Notes: generated from the sequence alone by a model not told the origin. A DNA stretch of 64,000 bases from JACDAE01 sp963744875 (GCA_963744875.1 CAVUVQ010000034.1:372001-436000); one strand, 5' to 3'. Positions 1 through 9,475 are shown, numbered from the stretch's first letter. Numbers and translations: made by a program.

Positions 1-265
1 TCCTCTTGCCTATGAAATTATCGCCAGGGCGGCAGAGGCCCTGGGTGTTGGGTTGGTAGATATTATTCACAGCTTTAACCCGGAAATTATTGTTCTGGGA
101 GGTGGTGTCACCCAGATGGGAGATCTACTGATAGAACCAGCCCGTCGTATCGTTGCAACCCGTGCGATGCGTGTACCAAGAGAAACAGTGCGTATTGTGA
201 CTGCGAAACTGGGCACTGATGCGGGACTTGTTGGGGCTGGCGCTCTTATTTATTATAACTCTTAA
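1..265 (+). CDS. ROK-family sugar kinase (glucokinase-like), C-terminal fragment
   Basis: The window opens inside this gene; the frame is open from base 2 and stops with TAA at 263-265. About 87 C-terminal residues are visible. The stretch IIVLGGGVTQMGD followed by a DAGLVGAGAL ending is the standard C-terminal signature of ROK-family kinases, where the glycine-rich strand lies in the second ATPase lobe. ROK glucokinases phosphorylate glucose or related hexoses with ATP in the cytoplasm; some family members are transcriptional repressors, but their distinguishing HTH would be at the missing N-terminus. A TTG at 53 can be read as a start but is internal to the domain. The stop lies 12 bases before tlyA, so the two may be co-transcribed. 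Substrate cannot be assigned. Confidence 0.8.
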   Translation, partial: PLAYEIIARAAEALGVGLVDIIHSFNPEIIVLGGGVTQMGDLLIEPARRIVATRAMRVPRETVRIVTAKLGTDAGLVGAGALIYYNS

Positions 266-277
266 GGCACGAGAAGT

Positions 278-1060
278 ATGGCAACAAACAAAGAGCGTTT
301 AGATGTAGCTCTGGTAAGACGTGGGCTAGTATCCAGCCGTGAGCGAGCACGAGCACTTATTATGGCGGGACAGATTTATGTAGGGGAACGTATGGTCGAT
401 AAAGTGGGAACACTCATATCACTTGACGCAACCTGCCGTATAGCTGATATTGCGCCAGAAATGAAGTATGTCAGTCGTGGGGGTCTGAAGCTCGAAAAAG
501 CACTGGATGGCTTTCAGCTAGACCCATCCGATCTTATTGCTATTGATGTTGGAGCTTCAACCGGTGGATTTACCCAGGTTTTGCTGGAGCGTGGAGCCAG
601 GAAGGTTTACGCAATTGATGTCGGCCATGGTCAACTCGCCTGGGAACTCCGCAATGATCCGCGCGTTATTGTGATGGAACGCACAAATATTCGCCACCTT
701 AATAGTTTGCCTGAGCCAATTCAATGTGCAGTCATTGATGTTTCATTTATCTCGCTCCGGCTAGTACTGCCAGCTCTAGCTCCGCTCCTTGTACCTGCGC
801 CGGAGACCTGGATTGTAGCGTTGGTCAAGCCTCAATTTGAAGCAGGGAAGGCTGAGGTTGACCGGGGTAGTGGAGTTATTACTGATCCGGAGGTACATAA
901 TCGGGTCCAGCGAGATCTACGGGAATGGATAGGACAGCATACAGCATTTTCTGTAGAAAAGAGCGAGACATCCCCTATTCTTGGAAGAGATGGCAACCGT
1001 GAATTCCTTTTTCTACTCAGGTTTCAGACTGAGGATGTAGAAGGGACACATGAACTGTAG
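278..1060 (+). CDS. tlyA: TlyA-family 2'-O-ribose rRNA methyltransferase
   Basis: A 260-residue protein, the usual TlyA length. Residues 1-65 form an S4 RNA-binding domain (RLDVALVRRGLVSSRERA). Residues 80-245 form an FtsJ/RrmJ-type SAM methyltransferase, with the SAM-binding loop DVGASTGGFTQVLL and the conserved VSFISL and LVKPQFE segments that hold the catalytic D and K. In the family this enzyme 2'-O-methylates 16S and/or 23S rRNA, and in mycobacteria its loss gives capreomycin resistance; older annotations call it hemolysin A. The ATG at 278 follows GAGAAG and sits 12 bases after the ROK kinase stop, suggesting an operon that may extend into the NUDIX gene 32 bases downstream. No key residue appears missing. 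Confidence 0.93.
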   Translation: MATNKERLDVALVRRGLVSSRERARALIMAGQIYVGERMVDKVGTLISLDATCRIADIAPEMKYVSRGGLKLEKALDGFQLDPSDLIAIDVGASTGGFTQVLLERGARKVYAIDVGHGQLAWELRNDPRVIVMERTNIRHLNSLPEPIQCAVIDVSFISLRLVLPALAPLLVPAPETWIVALVKPQFEAGKAEVDRGSGVITDPEVHNRVQRDLREWIGQHTAFSVEKSETSPILGRDGNREFLFLLRFQTEDVEGTHEL

Positions 1061-1092
1061 CTAATAAAATATAGTAAGCAGGTAGAAAATTT

Positions 1093-1668
1093 ATGACACA
1101 ACAGGAACATCCCTGGAAGATACTTTCCTCTGAACGTGTACTAGACGCAACACATTTAAGGGTGCGTCGGGAGCGCATAGAATTGCCCGATGGGACAGTT
1201 ATTCCAGATTACTATATCACTGAGAATCGTGGTTGGGTAGGCATCGTTCCGATTACAGAGGATGGTCATTTCATCATCAATAAACAATATAAACATGGAA
1301 TTGGCCTTGAGGTGTTAGAGTTTCCAGCGGGTGGTATTGATGATGACGAAGAAGATCCAGTGCAGACAGCGCATCGCGAATTGATGGAAGAAACGGGTTA
1401 CAGCACAACGCCTGACCAGATGGAACAGCTTTCACATATGTTAGCCAATCCATCAGGCGCGGTGACAGAGATCTGGTGGTATATTGCCTATAATGTGAGC
1501 AAAACAGGCATGCAGAAAATTGATCCAGTGGAGGTTATCGAAAACTTTCTGGTAACGCCCACTGAGCTTCTCACGTTGATTTATAATGGAGAGTTCGCGG
1601 TACAGGGACAGATTGCGGCTGCTTACCTGGCGCTCGAACGGCTGGGAATGCTGAAAGTTATGGTATAA
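1093..1668 (+). CDS. NUDIX hydrolase, ADP-ribose pyrophosphatase-like
   Basis: A 191-residue protein. A complete NUDIX box occupies about residues 81-103 (G-x5-E-x7-RELMEETGY), so the catalytic helix and metal-binding glutamates are present. The preceding QYKHGIGLEVLEFPAGG strand and the YITENRGWVGIVPI N-terminus match the ADP-ribose/GDP-mannose pyrophosphatase (NudF-like) subgroup, which cleaves ADP-ribose to AMP and ribose-5-phosphate. The specific substrate is inferred from this similarity only. The start ATG follows a weak AGCAGG Shine-Dalgarno-like sequence. Same-strand location behind tlyA suggests co-transcription; no terminator is obvious in the 147 bases downstream. Confidence 0.88.
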   Translation: MTQQEHPWKILSSERVLDATHLRVRRERIELPDGTVIPDYYITENRGWVGIVPITEDGHFIINKQYKHGIGLEVLEFPAGGIDDDEEDPVQTAHRELMEETGYSTTPDQMEQLSHMLANPSGAVTEIWWYIAYNVSKTGMQKIDPVEVIENFLVTPTELLTLIYNGEFAVQGQIAAAYLALERLGMLKVMV

Positions 1669-1815
1669 TCTGGTCTGGATATTACTATCAAGACATTCCA
1701 CCAACGCCTCTTTATACAAACATTTTACAAAGTCCTATTATTTTTTTGATGAGTAAAGAGTAGACTAAAACATGGTACAATAGGAAACAAAATATTACAT
1801 GTTGGTAAAAAAACT

Positions 1816-2586
1816 ATGAAGATCCTCATTATTGAAGATGAAGCAAATATTGCCCAGGTCATCCGACTCTATCTGGAGCAGGCTGGTTATACCGTTGTCA
1901 GTGCCACTGATGGTGTTGCGGGTTTAGAATTGCATGCACGTGAGCATCCAGACCTGGTGATACTGGACCTTATGTTGCCAGCGCTTGATGGGATGGAGGT
2001 ATGTCGACGTATCCGAGCGTGGGCTGATACACCAATTCTCATGCTGACAGCACGCCAGGGCGAAGAAGATCGCATCGCAGGGCTGGAATCGGGAGCCGAC
2101 GACTACCTTGTAAAACCCTTTAGCCCGCGTGAACTGGTAAGTAGAGTCAAAGCTATCTTGCGTCGAAGCAGCACATCAAATACTACAGGTTCCCAGGATC
2201 TACAGCATAACAACTCTCAGGAAGACGAAGAAAAGGGAAAGGCAAACAACGAGGAACTGCGTTTCAGTGGCCTCATTATTAATATGCCAGCCCGCAGAGT
2301 GATGGTTAATGGCGAGGTGATTACCCTTACCGTCAAAGAGTTTGATCTGCTGGTAACGTTGGCGTCAAGTCCGGATCGAGTCTTTACACGCGAGTCGTTA
2401 CTGAACCAGGTCTGGGGCTATACTTATCTGGGCGACGGACGCACTGTTGATGTACATATAGGCACGTTACGTAAAAAATTAGAGGCTACCATAGGTGCGC
2501 CACATCATATCCAGACGGTGTGGGGAGTTGGTTATAAGTTTGTGCCTACACCGCCAGTTACCCCTCATCGTACACAAGGAGAGTAA
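1816..2586 (+). CDS. OmpR/PhoB-family response regulator
   Basis: A 256-residue two-component regulator. The receiver domain (about 1-120) has the acidic pocket IIEDEA, the phospho-acceptor D51 in LVILDLMLPALDG, the conserved LMLTA threonine and the YLVKPF lysine. A hydrophilic linker of about 35 residues rich in S, N, Q and E follows, longer than in most family members. The winged-helix output domain is at about 155-245 (FDLLVTLASSPDRVFTRESL, then GDGRTVDVHIGTLRKKLE). It should bind DNA as a phosphorylation-dependent dimer. The histidine kinase gene starts 6 bases after this stop, so the pair is an operon and almost certainly a cognate system. The signal and regulon are unknown. Confidence 0.95.
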   Translation: MKILIIEDEANIAQVIRLYLEQAGYTVVSATDGVAGLELHAREHPDLVILDLMLPALDGMEVCRRIRAWADTPILMLTARQGEEDRIAGLESGADDYLVKPFSPRELVSRVKAILRRSSTSNTTGSQDLQHNNSQEDEEKGKANNEELRFSGLIINMPARRVMVNGEVITLTVKEFDLLVTLASSPDRVFTRESLLNQVWGYTYLGDGRTVDVHIGTLRKKLEATIGAPHHIQTVWGVGYKFVPTPPVTPHRTQGE

Positions 2587-2592
2587 GAAGAC

Positions 2593-4047
2593 ATGAGCAA
2601 GCGCTTCTCGCTCTCAAAACTGAGCCTTCGCCTGAAGCTTGTTCTAAGTTACCTTGCGGTCGCTCTAGGAGCGATTTTCATTCTCGCGATTGCCGTATCG
2701 ATTGCCGTACAAAATTATTTTACCACCACACAACTTGAAGGACTACGTCAACAGGCTCAATTTCGGGCACACCAACTTGTATTTGATTATGGACACAATA
2801 ACATTCCGATGATTAGAACCGCACCCGATGATCCCGTCCTTTTCATTTTTGTGGATCAGCAGGGAGGACAAATTGTATGTAGTGGTTCGCAGTTTCTGAA
2901 GCAGGGCAAATGCAACGATCCTACTTTGACCAATGCGTTTACAGAAACGTTGCATAAAAATCAAGAGACAGACGGAACGATACAGATGGTGGCGGATAGT
3001 AGTACGTTCTCATCGCTATTTGTATGTACGCCATTGAACTATAATGGTCAACTTATTGGTGCTATGCTTCTGACTACTCCAGCGATCGCACAATATTTTT
3101 TGCAGCAGGCCAATATGGCAATTTTGCTAGCAGGTCTCATCGTTGCAGTACTTGTTATCATCCTCAGTTTTCTATTTGCGCGTCGTCTTACAAGCCCACT
3201 CGCAGCGTTAACGTTGGCGGCAGAGCAGATGAAGCAGGGTAGTTATACGCAACGTGTGTCAGTACCCAAAACACAGGATGAATTGGGAAGATTAGCAAGC
3301 ACATTCAATGACATGGCAAATACCATTGAGGCGGATGTGAAGGAGCTACGTCACCAGGAGCAAGCACGGCGCGACCTGACGGCTAATATTGCCCATGATC
3401 TTGCCACTCCGTTGACAGCGATCCAGGGTTTCAGCGAGGCGCTAGCGGATGGAGTCATCACTGATACAGAGGGGCGTCAGGAGACTGCACAACGTATCGG
3501 GCGTGAAGTACAACGCCTGCGTCGGCTGGTGAAAGATATACAGCAAATGTCATCATTAGAGGCGGGCACTGCACAACTTGATCTGGCACCACTTGATATG
3601 CACTCGCTAGTCGACGAAACGTTGAATGTCATCCAACCAGAATGTGAACAAATGGGTATTTCTCTCCAGAATGAAATTGCATCCGAGACCCCCGCAGTTA
3701 TGGCCGATAGTGATCGTATCACGCAGGTCTTACTCAATTTGCTAGATAACGCGCGTCGCCATACGCCAAAAGGTGGTAGCATCGATATCAGGACTTATAG
3801 TAAAGATACTATGCTCTATACTCAGATTCATGATACGGGTGTGGGCATTGATGCTGCTGATCTTCCTCATATTTTTGAGCGTTTCTACCAGGCCAACCGT
3901 TCTCGAACTGGAGCAAATGGAGGTAGTGGGCTTGGTCTTGCTATCGTCAAAGCGATTATCACTGCGCATGGAGGAACCATCTGGGCGGAAAGTAATCCTG
4001 GGCAAGGAACGACCGTTATATTTACACTACCATTAGCTCACGCTTAA
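2593..4047 (+). CDS. Sensor histidine kinase (periplasmic loop, HAMP, HisKA, HATPase)
   Basis: A 484-residue membrane kinase paired with the upstream response regulator. The first TM helix is at about 18-40, an extracytoplasmic sensor region of about 130 residues follows, and a second TM helix is at about 172-195. A HAMP domain (about 196-250) leads into the dimerisation domain with the phospho-accepting H268 in NIAHDLATPLTAIQGF. The ATPase domain has the N box (LLNLLDNARRHTPKGG), the DTGVGI G1 box, the F box and a GSGLGLAI G2 box, so it looks fully active. Start ATG at 2593 follows GGAGAGTAAGAAGAC, spaced 6 bases from the regulator stop. The ligand cannot be predicted from the sensor loop. 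Confidence 0.95.
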   Translation: MSKRFSLSKLSLRLKLVLSYLAVALGAIFILAIAVSIAVQNYFTTTQLEGLRQQAQFRAHQLVFDYGHNNIPMIRTAPDDPVLFIFVDQQGGQIVCSGSQFLKQGKCNDPTLTNAFTETLHKNQETDGTIQMVADSSTFSSLFVCTPLNYNGQLIGAMLLTTPAIAQYFLQQANMAILLAGLIVAVLVIILSFLFARRLTSPLAALTLAAEQMKQGSYTQRVSVPKTQDELGRLASTFNDMANTIEADVKELRHQEQARRDLTANIAHDLATPLTAIQGFSEALADGVITDTEGRQETAQRIGREVQRLRRLVKDIQQMSSLEAGTAQLDLAPLDMHSLVDETLNVIQPECEQMGISLQNEIASETPAVMADSDRITQVLLNLLDNARRHTPKGGSIDIRTYSKDTMLYTQIHDTGVGIDAADLPHIFERFYQANRSRTGANGGSGLGLAIVKAIITAHGGTIWAESNPGQGTTVIFTLPLAHA

Positions 4048-4064
4048 TTTAGATCTCTAAATGC

Positions 4065-4093
4065 TTGACGAAGCTATCTCCTTATGATATTAT
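4065..4093 (+). promoter_or_regulatory. Sigma-70-type promoter for tRNA-Lys
   Basis: TTGACG at 4065-4070, a 17-bp spacer and TATTAT at 4088-4093 place a start site just before the tRNA at 4108. It lies immediately after the histidine kinase stop. Confidence 0.75.
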
Positions 4094-4107
4094 CATCCCA
4101 CTGATAT

Positions 4108-4179
4108 GGGTGACTAGCTCAATGGCAGAGCAACCGACTCTTAATCGGTAGGTTCAGGGTTCGACTCCCTGGTCACCCA
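4108..4179 (+). tRNA. tRNA-Lys (anticodon CTT)
   Basis: A 72-base cloverleaf. The acceptor stem pairs GGGTGAC with GTCACCC, the D stem is GCTC/GAGC, the anticodon stem ACCGA/TCGGT encloses the loop CTCTTAA with anticodon CTT, and the T arm is CAGGG-TTCGACT-CCCTG. The discriminator base is A and CCA is not encoded. It has its own promoter and terminator. Confidence 0.96.
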
Positions 4180-4184
4180 CATTT

Positions 4185-4215
4185 AACCTCCTCTTGCATT
4201 AAGAGGAGGTTTTTT
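4185..4215 (+). terminator. Intrinsic terminator after tRNA-Lys
   Basis: A perfect 11-bp stem, AACCTCCTCTT pairing with AAGAGGAGGTT around a GCATT loop, is followed directly by a T-run, six bases after the tRNA. Confidence 0.92.
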
Positions 4216-4377
4216 GATGATGCTTACAGCAAAGGTGCCGATACATACTAGTGAAGAAAGCATTACAGCCAGCCATTCCTACAACCTTGACAATTATCTG
4301 AAAAATCACTAAAATATAAATATAAGTTTATGAAACAAATCTTTATATGAACATCTGATACCGATAGCAGGGAGTAC

Positions 4378-4722
4378 ATGGACGATTGGCGCGAACTCAA
4401 ACTGATGACAAAGGCGTTAGCCGATATAGCCCGGCTCACGATAGTTTATCATCTTGCTCGACATGGTGAGGTTACAGTTACGGATCTTACAGACATGTTG
4501 AAGCTCAGCCAACCACTCGTTTCATGGCATTTGCGCAAGCTGCGGCGTGCAGGCTTAATTGAGACGCGTCGAGCTGGACGGCTGGTCCATTGTTCACTGA
4601 ACCTTGAAAGCTTTCGTTTATGTTTACAGAGGTTAGAGAACTTAATCGATCCAGCGATTCTCATAGAAACACCTCCAGTTGGTCCGGCGTTGATGGAAGC
4701 GGATGCAGCATTAGAGGATTGA
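4378..4722 (+). CDS. ArsR-family winged-helix transcriptional regulator
   Basis: A 114-residue protein that is almost entirely a winged helix-turn-helix. The segment LADIARLTIVYHLARHGEVTVTDLTDML followed by LSQPLVSWHLRKLRRAGLIETRRAG is the ArsR-type HTH and wing, where the recognition helix reads DNA. The family usually senses metals or redox state, but no cysteine or histidine metal pair is evident: the only cysteines, C81 and C92, lie far from the recognition helix, so the effector is unknown. It stands alone between two intergenic regions. The ATG follows GCAGGGAGTAC. The adjacent genes (tRNA-Lys, PHP phosphoesterase) give no clear target. Confidence 0.88.
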   Translation: MDDWRELKLMTKALADIARLTIVYHLARHGEVTVTDLTDMLKLSQPLVSWHLRKLRRAGLIETRRAGRLVHCSLNLESFRLCLQRLENLIDPAILIETPPVGPALMEADAALED

Positions 4723-4937
4723 GCAAGAAATATTACAACGGCAAGGGATGGAATGTGTTTTATGAACTCCAGTGGACACAATATTCCACAAATCGGTGAA
4801 GACCAGCATTTCTGATACGATGTTTATCTTTTAATACAGCAATTACAAAGAGTTAAGTCTGATCTTTAACACAGCTATGTTAGATTTATAGTAAGGATGT
4901 TGAAGATTAGCATATATAGCAGACACAGAGGAGATAC

Positions 4938-5762
4938 ATGACAACAACCGGAGTTAACAACATAATCAGTCACCCCGAGAATCCATCATCAGGAACAGCA
5001 ATGTTGAGGAAGCGCAAGCAGATGACGGCGTGGCAGGCGTACTATGCAGGGAAGCGTGGAAAAGCGGATTTGCACATGCATAGTACCTATAGTGATGGGA
5101 TAGGGACGATTGAGGAAATCCTTAATCATGTTCAGGATAAAACAGCGTTGGACGTTATTGCTATCACTGACCATGACGTTATCGAAGGATCGTTGCGTGC
5201 AAGGGATCTCTGGGCTAAAGGTTCTTACCGTTTTGATTTTGTTGTGGGCGAAGAGGTAAGTACAAAAGAGGGACATCTACTAGGACTCTTTATAGAGAAG
5301 CGTGTTCCACCTGGATTAAGTGTGGAGCGCAGCATCGACCTGATCCACGAACAAGGTGGTCTGGCAATTATTGCCCACCCTTTACACCGACTTTTCCGTC
5401 ATAGTTGTCAAAGAGAAGTGATGGATCGCATCCATGCAAGTAAAGATGTCTGGCTTGATGGCATTGAGACCTGGAATGCGAGTTTCTGTGGCATTTATGC
5501 CAATCAAGTTGCGATGAGAGTAAACCGCGATGTCTACGGCCTGGCAGAACTTGGTAATAGTGATGCACATACATTAAATTCGATTGGTAGTGGAATGACA
5601 TGGTTTGAAGGCAAAAATGCGCAGGATGTCCGGCGCGCAATTGAAGGTGGTTTAAGCGCTCCTGGTGGAAGCTTATGGAATGTACAGGACTATGTACGTT
5701 GGATGCGTTATAGGGTAAGTAGACAGGGTCGGCAAGCACGCCGTATACAGGCAATTGCTTAA
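4938..5762 (+). CDS. PHP-domain phosphoesterase
   Basis: A 274-residue protein with a PHP (polymerase and histidinol phosphatase) fold. The metal-binding motifs are visible in order: ADLHMHSTYSDG (HxH), AITDHDVIEG, a GEEVSTKEGHLLG strand, IIAHPLHR and the C-terminal LGNSDAHTLNSIG. These residues hold a multi-metal centre that hydrolyses phosphoesters. Relatives include YciV/RNase AM (3',5'-nucleoside bisphosphate phosphatase) and histidinol-phosphatase-like enzymes; the short length without a polymerase domain points to the stand-alone group. The exact substrate is not assigned. ATG at 4938 follows GAGGAGATAC. A strong terminator follows, so it appears to be monocistronic. Confidence 0.9.
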   Translation: MTTTGVNNIISHPENPSSGTAMLRKRKQMTAWQAYYAGKRGKADLHMHSTYSDGIGTIEEILNHVQDKTALDVIAITDHDVIEGSLRARDLWAKGSYRFDFVVGEEVSTKEGHLLGLFIEKRVPPGLSVERSIDLIHEQGGLAIIAHPLHRLFRHSCQREVMDRIHASKDVWLDGIETWNASFCGIYANQVAMRVNRDVYGLAELGNSDAHTLNSIGSGMTWFEGKNAQDVRRAIEGGLSAPGGSLWNVQDYVRWMRYRVSRQGRQARRIQAIA

Positions 5763-5794
5763 TCCATGATCAAACTAGCAATTATCAGCATTTT

Positions 5795-5839
5795 AACTAT
5801 TGCGTTGTGCAAGGGTACTTGTATAACGCAATAGTTTTT
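5795..5839 (+). terminator. Intrinsic terminator after the PHP gene
   Basis: A 12-bp stem, AACTATTGCGTT against AACGCAATAGTT, with an 17-base loop is followed by a short T-run. Confidence 0.85.
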
Positions 5840-5936
5840 ACATTGATGGCTTATCAGGTAAGCAATCTTCACAGAAAAAACAGAAATTCTCTGAAAAGAG
5901 CTAGTCCTGAAGGGCCAGGTATGATACAATAGAGAT

Positions 5937-6719
5937 ATGTTTAGCAGACGCATTCAGCAACGAGTTAGATATCTAGTCACATTGATCATAAAGCCATTGT
6001 CTGGACTGGGTATTACTCCAAATATGTTAACCGTAATAGGGCTGCTGCTCAGTGGACTGACAGCGATAGTAATTGCTCAAGGGTTCATAGTACTTGGAGG
6101 TTGGCTGGTGCTCTTTGCAGGCATCTTTGACATGTTTGATGGAGCGATGGCACGTGTTCGTAATGCAGCCACCACTTTTGGCGCATTTTTAGACTCGACG
6201 CTTGACCGCTATTCGGAAGGCATCATTCTGTTTGGTTTGCTCTATTATGCTTTGCAGCATCCAGGCCTTAAAGACCCTCTCTGGCCGATGCAGCATGAGC
6301 AAAGCTGGATGATTTCCTTCATTTATATAGCGCTGTTGGGTTCATTAATGGTCAGTTATACCAAAGCTCGCGCAGAAGGATTGGGGCTTGAGTGTAAAAC
6401 CGGACTACTCGCCCGCCCTGAACGTGTCATTCTACTGGCTATCGGACTAATCTTTACCAGTACTGGTATCTGGGTGGTGGCTTTACTGGCGGTCTTCTCG
6501 AATGTGACTGCCGTGGAACGTATTCTCTCTATCTGGCGTGCAACACGTCAAGCTGTGGGAAAACGAGAATCTGTGTTTCCTGCCACCATCGAACAAGATA
6601 GCAGTGCAGACAATCGTCAACTGCCTGAGATGGTAGGAACGAACGAAACTAGAGAAACTGATGTTCGTCCCGTGCCCACCATTGTTCCACCGTTCAGTGG
6701 TGGTGTACACCAAGAGTAA
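5937..6719 (+). CDS. CDP-alcohol phosphatidyltransferase family membrane enzyme
   Basis: A 260-residue integral membrane protein with about six hydrophobic helices. The family catalytic motif D-G-x2-A-R-x8-G-x3-D-x3-D is complete at residues 68-90 (D68, G69, A72, R73, G82, D86, D90). Enzymes of this family move the phosphatidyl group from a CDP-diacylglycerol to an alcohol to make phospholipids such as phosphatidylglycerol-phosphate, phosphatidylinositol-phosphate or cardiolipin. The acceptor cannot be fixed from the motif. The last 60 residues are hydrophilic and probably cytosolic. The start ATG lies only 8 bases after a TACAAT that resembles a -10 element, so the transcript may be leaderless or nearly so. 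It is flanked by a repeat region downstream. Confidence 0.9.
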   Translation: MFSRRIQQRVRYLVTLIIKPLSGLGITPNMLTVIGLLLSGLTAIVIAQGFIVLGGWLVLFAGIFDMFDGAMARVRNAATTFGAFLDSTLDRYSEGIILFGLLYYALQHPGLKDPLWPMQHEQSWMISFIYIALLGSLMVSYTKARAEGLGLECKTGLLARPERVILLAIGLIFTSTGIWVVALLAVFSNVTAVERILSIWRATRQAVGKRESVFPATIEQDSSADNRQLPEMVGTNETRETDVRPVPTIVPPFSGGVHQE

Positions 6720-6780
6720 AAGCAAAACAAGATCGAACCGAGAAACATAATAGCGCAGAAGACTGCCGAGGATATTGTAG

Positions 6781-6873
6781 GGGCGCAATTTATAGCCCAT
6801 CCCAATACATTCTGTACGGGCACGATTTATAAACCTATCCCATACAGAATATACGGGCGCAATTTATAAGCCC
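6781..6873. repeat. Three copies of a 37-bp-period palindromic repeat
   Basis: Copies start at 6781, 6818 and 6855. The conserved core is GGGCGCAATTTATAAGCCC (variant GGGCACGATTTATAAACCT in the middle copy), itself an imperfect inverted repeat with GGGC and GCCC ends. The regular 37-bp spacing is exact; the copies have diverged, and the third keeps only the core. They occupy the 334-base gap between the phosphatidyltransferase and the NYN gene, where no other feature is visible apart from the start-proximal GGAG before 7054. Confidence 0.7.
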
Positions 6874-7053
6874 GGCCCAGGGAAATAAACCGCTTTACAA
6901 AATGTCCTTATTCCGCTGATAGTAGTGCGGATGGATCGGCATAAAGCTGGAAAAGGTCAGAGCACACATGTTCGCCCCAACTATCTTCAGTCGAACATAC
7001 TCTATAGTACTATCCTGCGCTCCGGTTCGTAACGACTGAGACTGGAGATCTTA

Positions 7054-9475
7054 GTGACAACACAAAATACTCATCATGAGCACAGCGATGCCGATGCATC
7101 CTTTGTGGAGCATCAATCTGTCCCCGATAACACGGTCATCCCCTCTACATCTGAGACCGTTCCCTCGGAAGGGATAGAAATCCAGACAGGAATCCCTGCT
7201 TCTGATGAGCCTGCTGCTCCTGTCGAATTACCAACTGAAACCATCCAGGAAACGCCCATCATTTCTGAGGCTTCCAGGATACAAGAAGAAGAGCAGCATG
7301 GCACATCACAACCGGAGGATCAGCCCCAGAACACTTCCAGTCCTGAGGCTACACCTATTGGCGAAGCTACGCCTGATTATGGCATTTCCACTGTGCAAGA
7401 AGAGGCCAGTTTTAGCCTCAGATAGCAATGAGACTTCGCACTCAAAAGAAAAGGAAGATGAGATTCGCCCTTTCACCGATTTTATAGAAGAATTTCGTCT
7501 AGCAGAGGAGGCGCGTTTGAACGCCTCACGGCAAGAAATACACAATGAACCATTTGAACCTACAAATGTAGAAGTAGCATTTAGCGCGGAAGCAGCCACA
7601 GGTGAAATAGCACCGCCTATCGCCTCAGTTGATGCAGGGGAGCCAGTAACAGCTAGTGCAGAAGCTCAAAGTGATGCTGCACCTGTCGCTCAACAAGAAT
7701 TGGTAGAAGAGCCATCCGCTCCACCACCTGTGCCAGAACGTGCGGTATCACCCTTGTTACGTCCTGCCACACGTTTGCGCATCCCACGCCATGGTGGTCG
7801 TCATATACGAGAGGAAGCCAACGCTGAAAAAGCTGGAAACTCTGCAGCTTCTGCACCCCCAGTGGCTAATGCTGAAACAACTGTAGTTCCTTCGGCGATC
7901 GCTCCTGTTGAACAAGTGGCATCGACAACAGAGGTTGTAAAAGAGCAAGAACAACCACGCCCGGCACGCCGCTATCGGTTTGATCGTCCTGCTGCTGCTA
8001 CCACAAATGGTTCAACTGGATCTACAGGCTCAATTCCCGTGCAATCGCCAGCACCTGCCCCCCAGCGAATTGAAGAAAGCAGGGAAAAAGAGCTACAAAT
8101 TCACGGTACACCAGCGCATATAGAAACAGCGCACAACGGGAACAACCAGCAGGCTGAAGTGGTCGAGACACCTATGAAACCTGCAGCCAGCAATGCAAAA
8201 GCAGAGAACATCACTGTAGAGCCAGCACAAAAGCAACTGCCGGAAAGTACTTCTGTAGAGCATACCAATACGCCTTCTATAAGCGAGCGTGGTCGTCGTC
8301 GTCAAGGGCAAGAGCGCCAAAAGGAGCAACCTGTGGTTATGGCTACAATGGCTACAGCCGATGCCGTTGTCTCTCCCTCACCTGACGAGTCCGTTGCAGC
8401 AACGGGCGAGATCGCGCCAGAAGATCTTCCACCTTTGGAATATGCTGAATTGCAAAAAGCGAGTACGCGGCGACGGCGCAGACATCGCCCTGGCACCAGT
8501 AGCAATGGTTCGACGATAGCGGCTGCGACAGAGACACCAGCTATTGTCCAACCGCCCGTGCAACCAGCACCCGCGGCGGCAATGCCAGTAATTACACCTC
8601 CACCATTGCCACTCCCTGCTGCACCACACCCGGTTACCACTCCTGGAGTGAACGGCAATAGTAATCAATATACAATTGTCTCTGGATATACGGTCAATCA
8701 AATGAATCAAGGAAATGAAATTGCCGGACCATTCATGGGACCGGAACCATCCCCTGCACGTGGCAGTGTTGTAACACGCGATGGACGTACAGTGCGGGCT
8801 GAGTCCCAGCGTTCCCCAATCTACCCACCTGTACGAACACATGAAGCTGGACCATCATCTGCATCGATGAATCACTTTGCCACGGCCATTTCGCAGGCGA
8901 TTCAAACACAGACCGACCGCATGGTAGCTGAAATGCGTCGCAACAGCCAGGCACCAACTAATGTGTCGGTCTCGCTGCCACCATTCCCATCAACCGAACG
9001 TGTCGGTGTCTTTGTAGATGTTGCAAACCTGCTCTACTCAGCTCGCACGTTACGTATCGCAGTAGATTTTGGGAAACTACTTGACTTCCTGCGTGGAAAC
9101 CGTCGCCTTATACGTGCACACGCTTACTGCCCCACCAGCCCTCAGGCCGGTGACGAGCAGATGTTCTTGCAAGCAGTCAAAGGGCTAGGCTATCGTATCA
9201 CGACAAAGAACTACAAGACGTTCTCAAGTGGTGCGAAAAAAGCCGACCTGGACCTGGATTTGTGTATGGATGTTGTACGCATCGTTGATGGTGGAGCCGT
9301 TGATTGCATAGTACTGGTAAGCGGTGATAGCGACTTCATGCCGATGCTTGATTACTGTTCAGATCATGGTGTGCGCGTTGAAGTAGCCGCCTTTGATGAG
9401 GCAATGTCGGCGACGTTGCGTCAAAGCTGTGATCTATTCATCAACCTTTCTATGCTTGAAGAGATTCGCTCATAA
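7054..9475 (+). CDS. NYN-domain (LabA/PIN-like) protein with long low-complexity N-terminus; single-base frame break
   Basis: The reading frame starts at GTG 7054 (GGAG seven bases upstream) and is acidic, Pro/Glu/Thr-rich. It hits a stop at 7423 unless one base is skipped in the TTTT run at 7410-7413; with that correction it continues to 9475, about 806 residues. Roughly 600 residues are disordered (P, A, E, Q, with RRRRHR-type basic patches). The C-terminal 160 residues form a NYN domain: GVFVDVANLLYSA, then KADLDLDLCMDVV and CIVLVSGDSDFMPML, which carry the acidic metal-binding residues of a PIN-like RNase fold. The family acts on RNA in several bacteria; here the target is unknown. The basic patches could bind RNA (inference). 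A terminator follows directly. Confidence 0.8.

Noticed and set aside
8302..8957. Overlapping minus-strand ORFs inside the NYN gene
   Set aside because: They mirror the low-complexity coding frame of the NYN protein and have no start signal or family motif.
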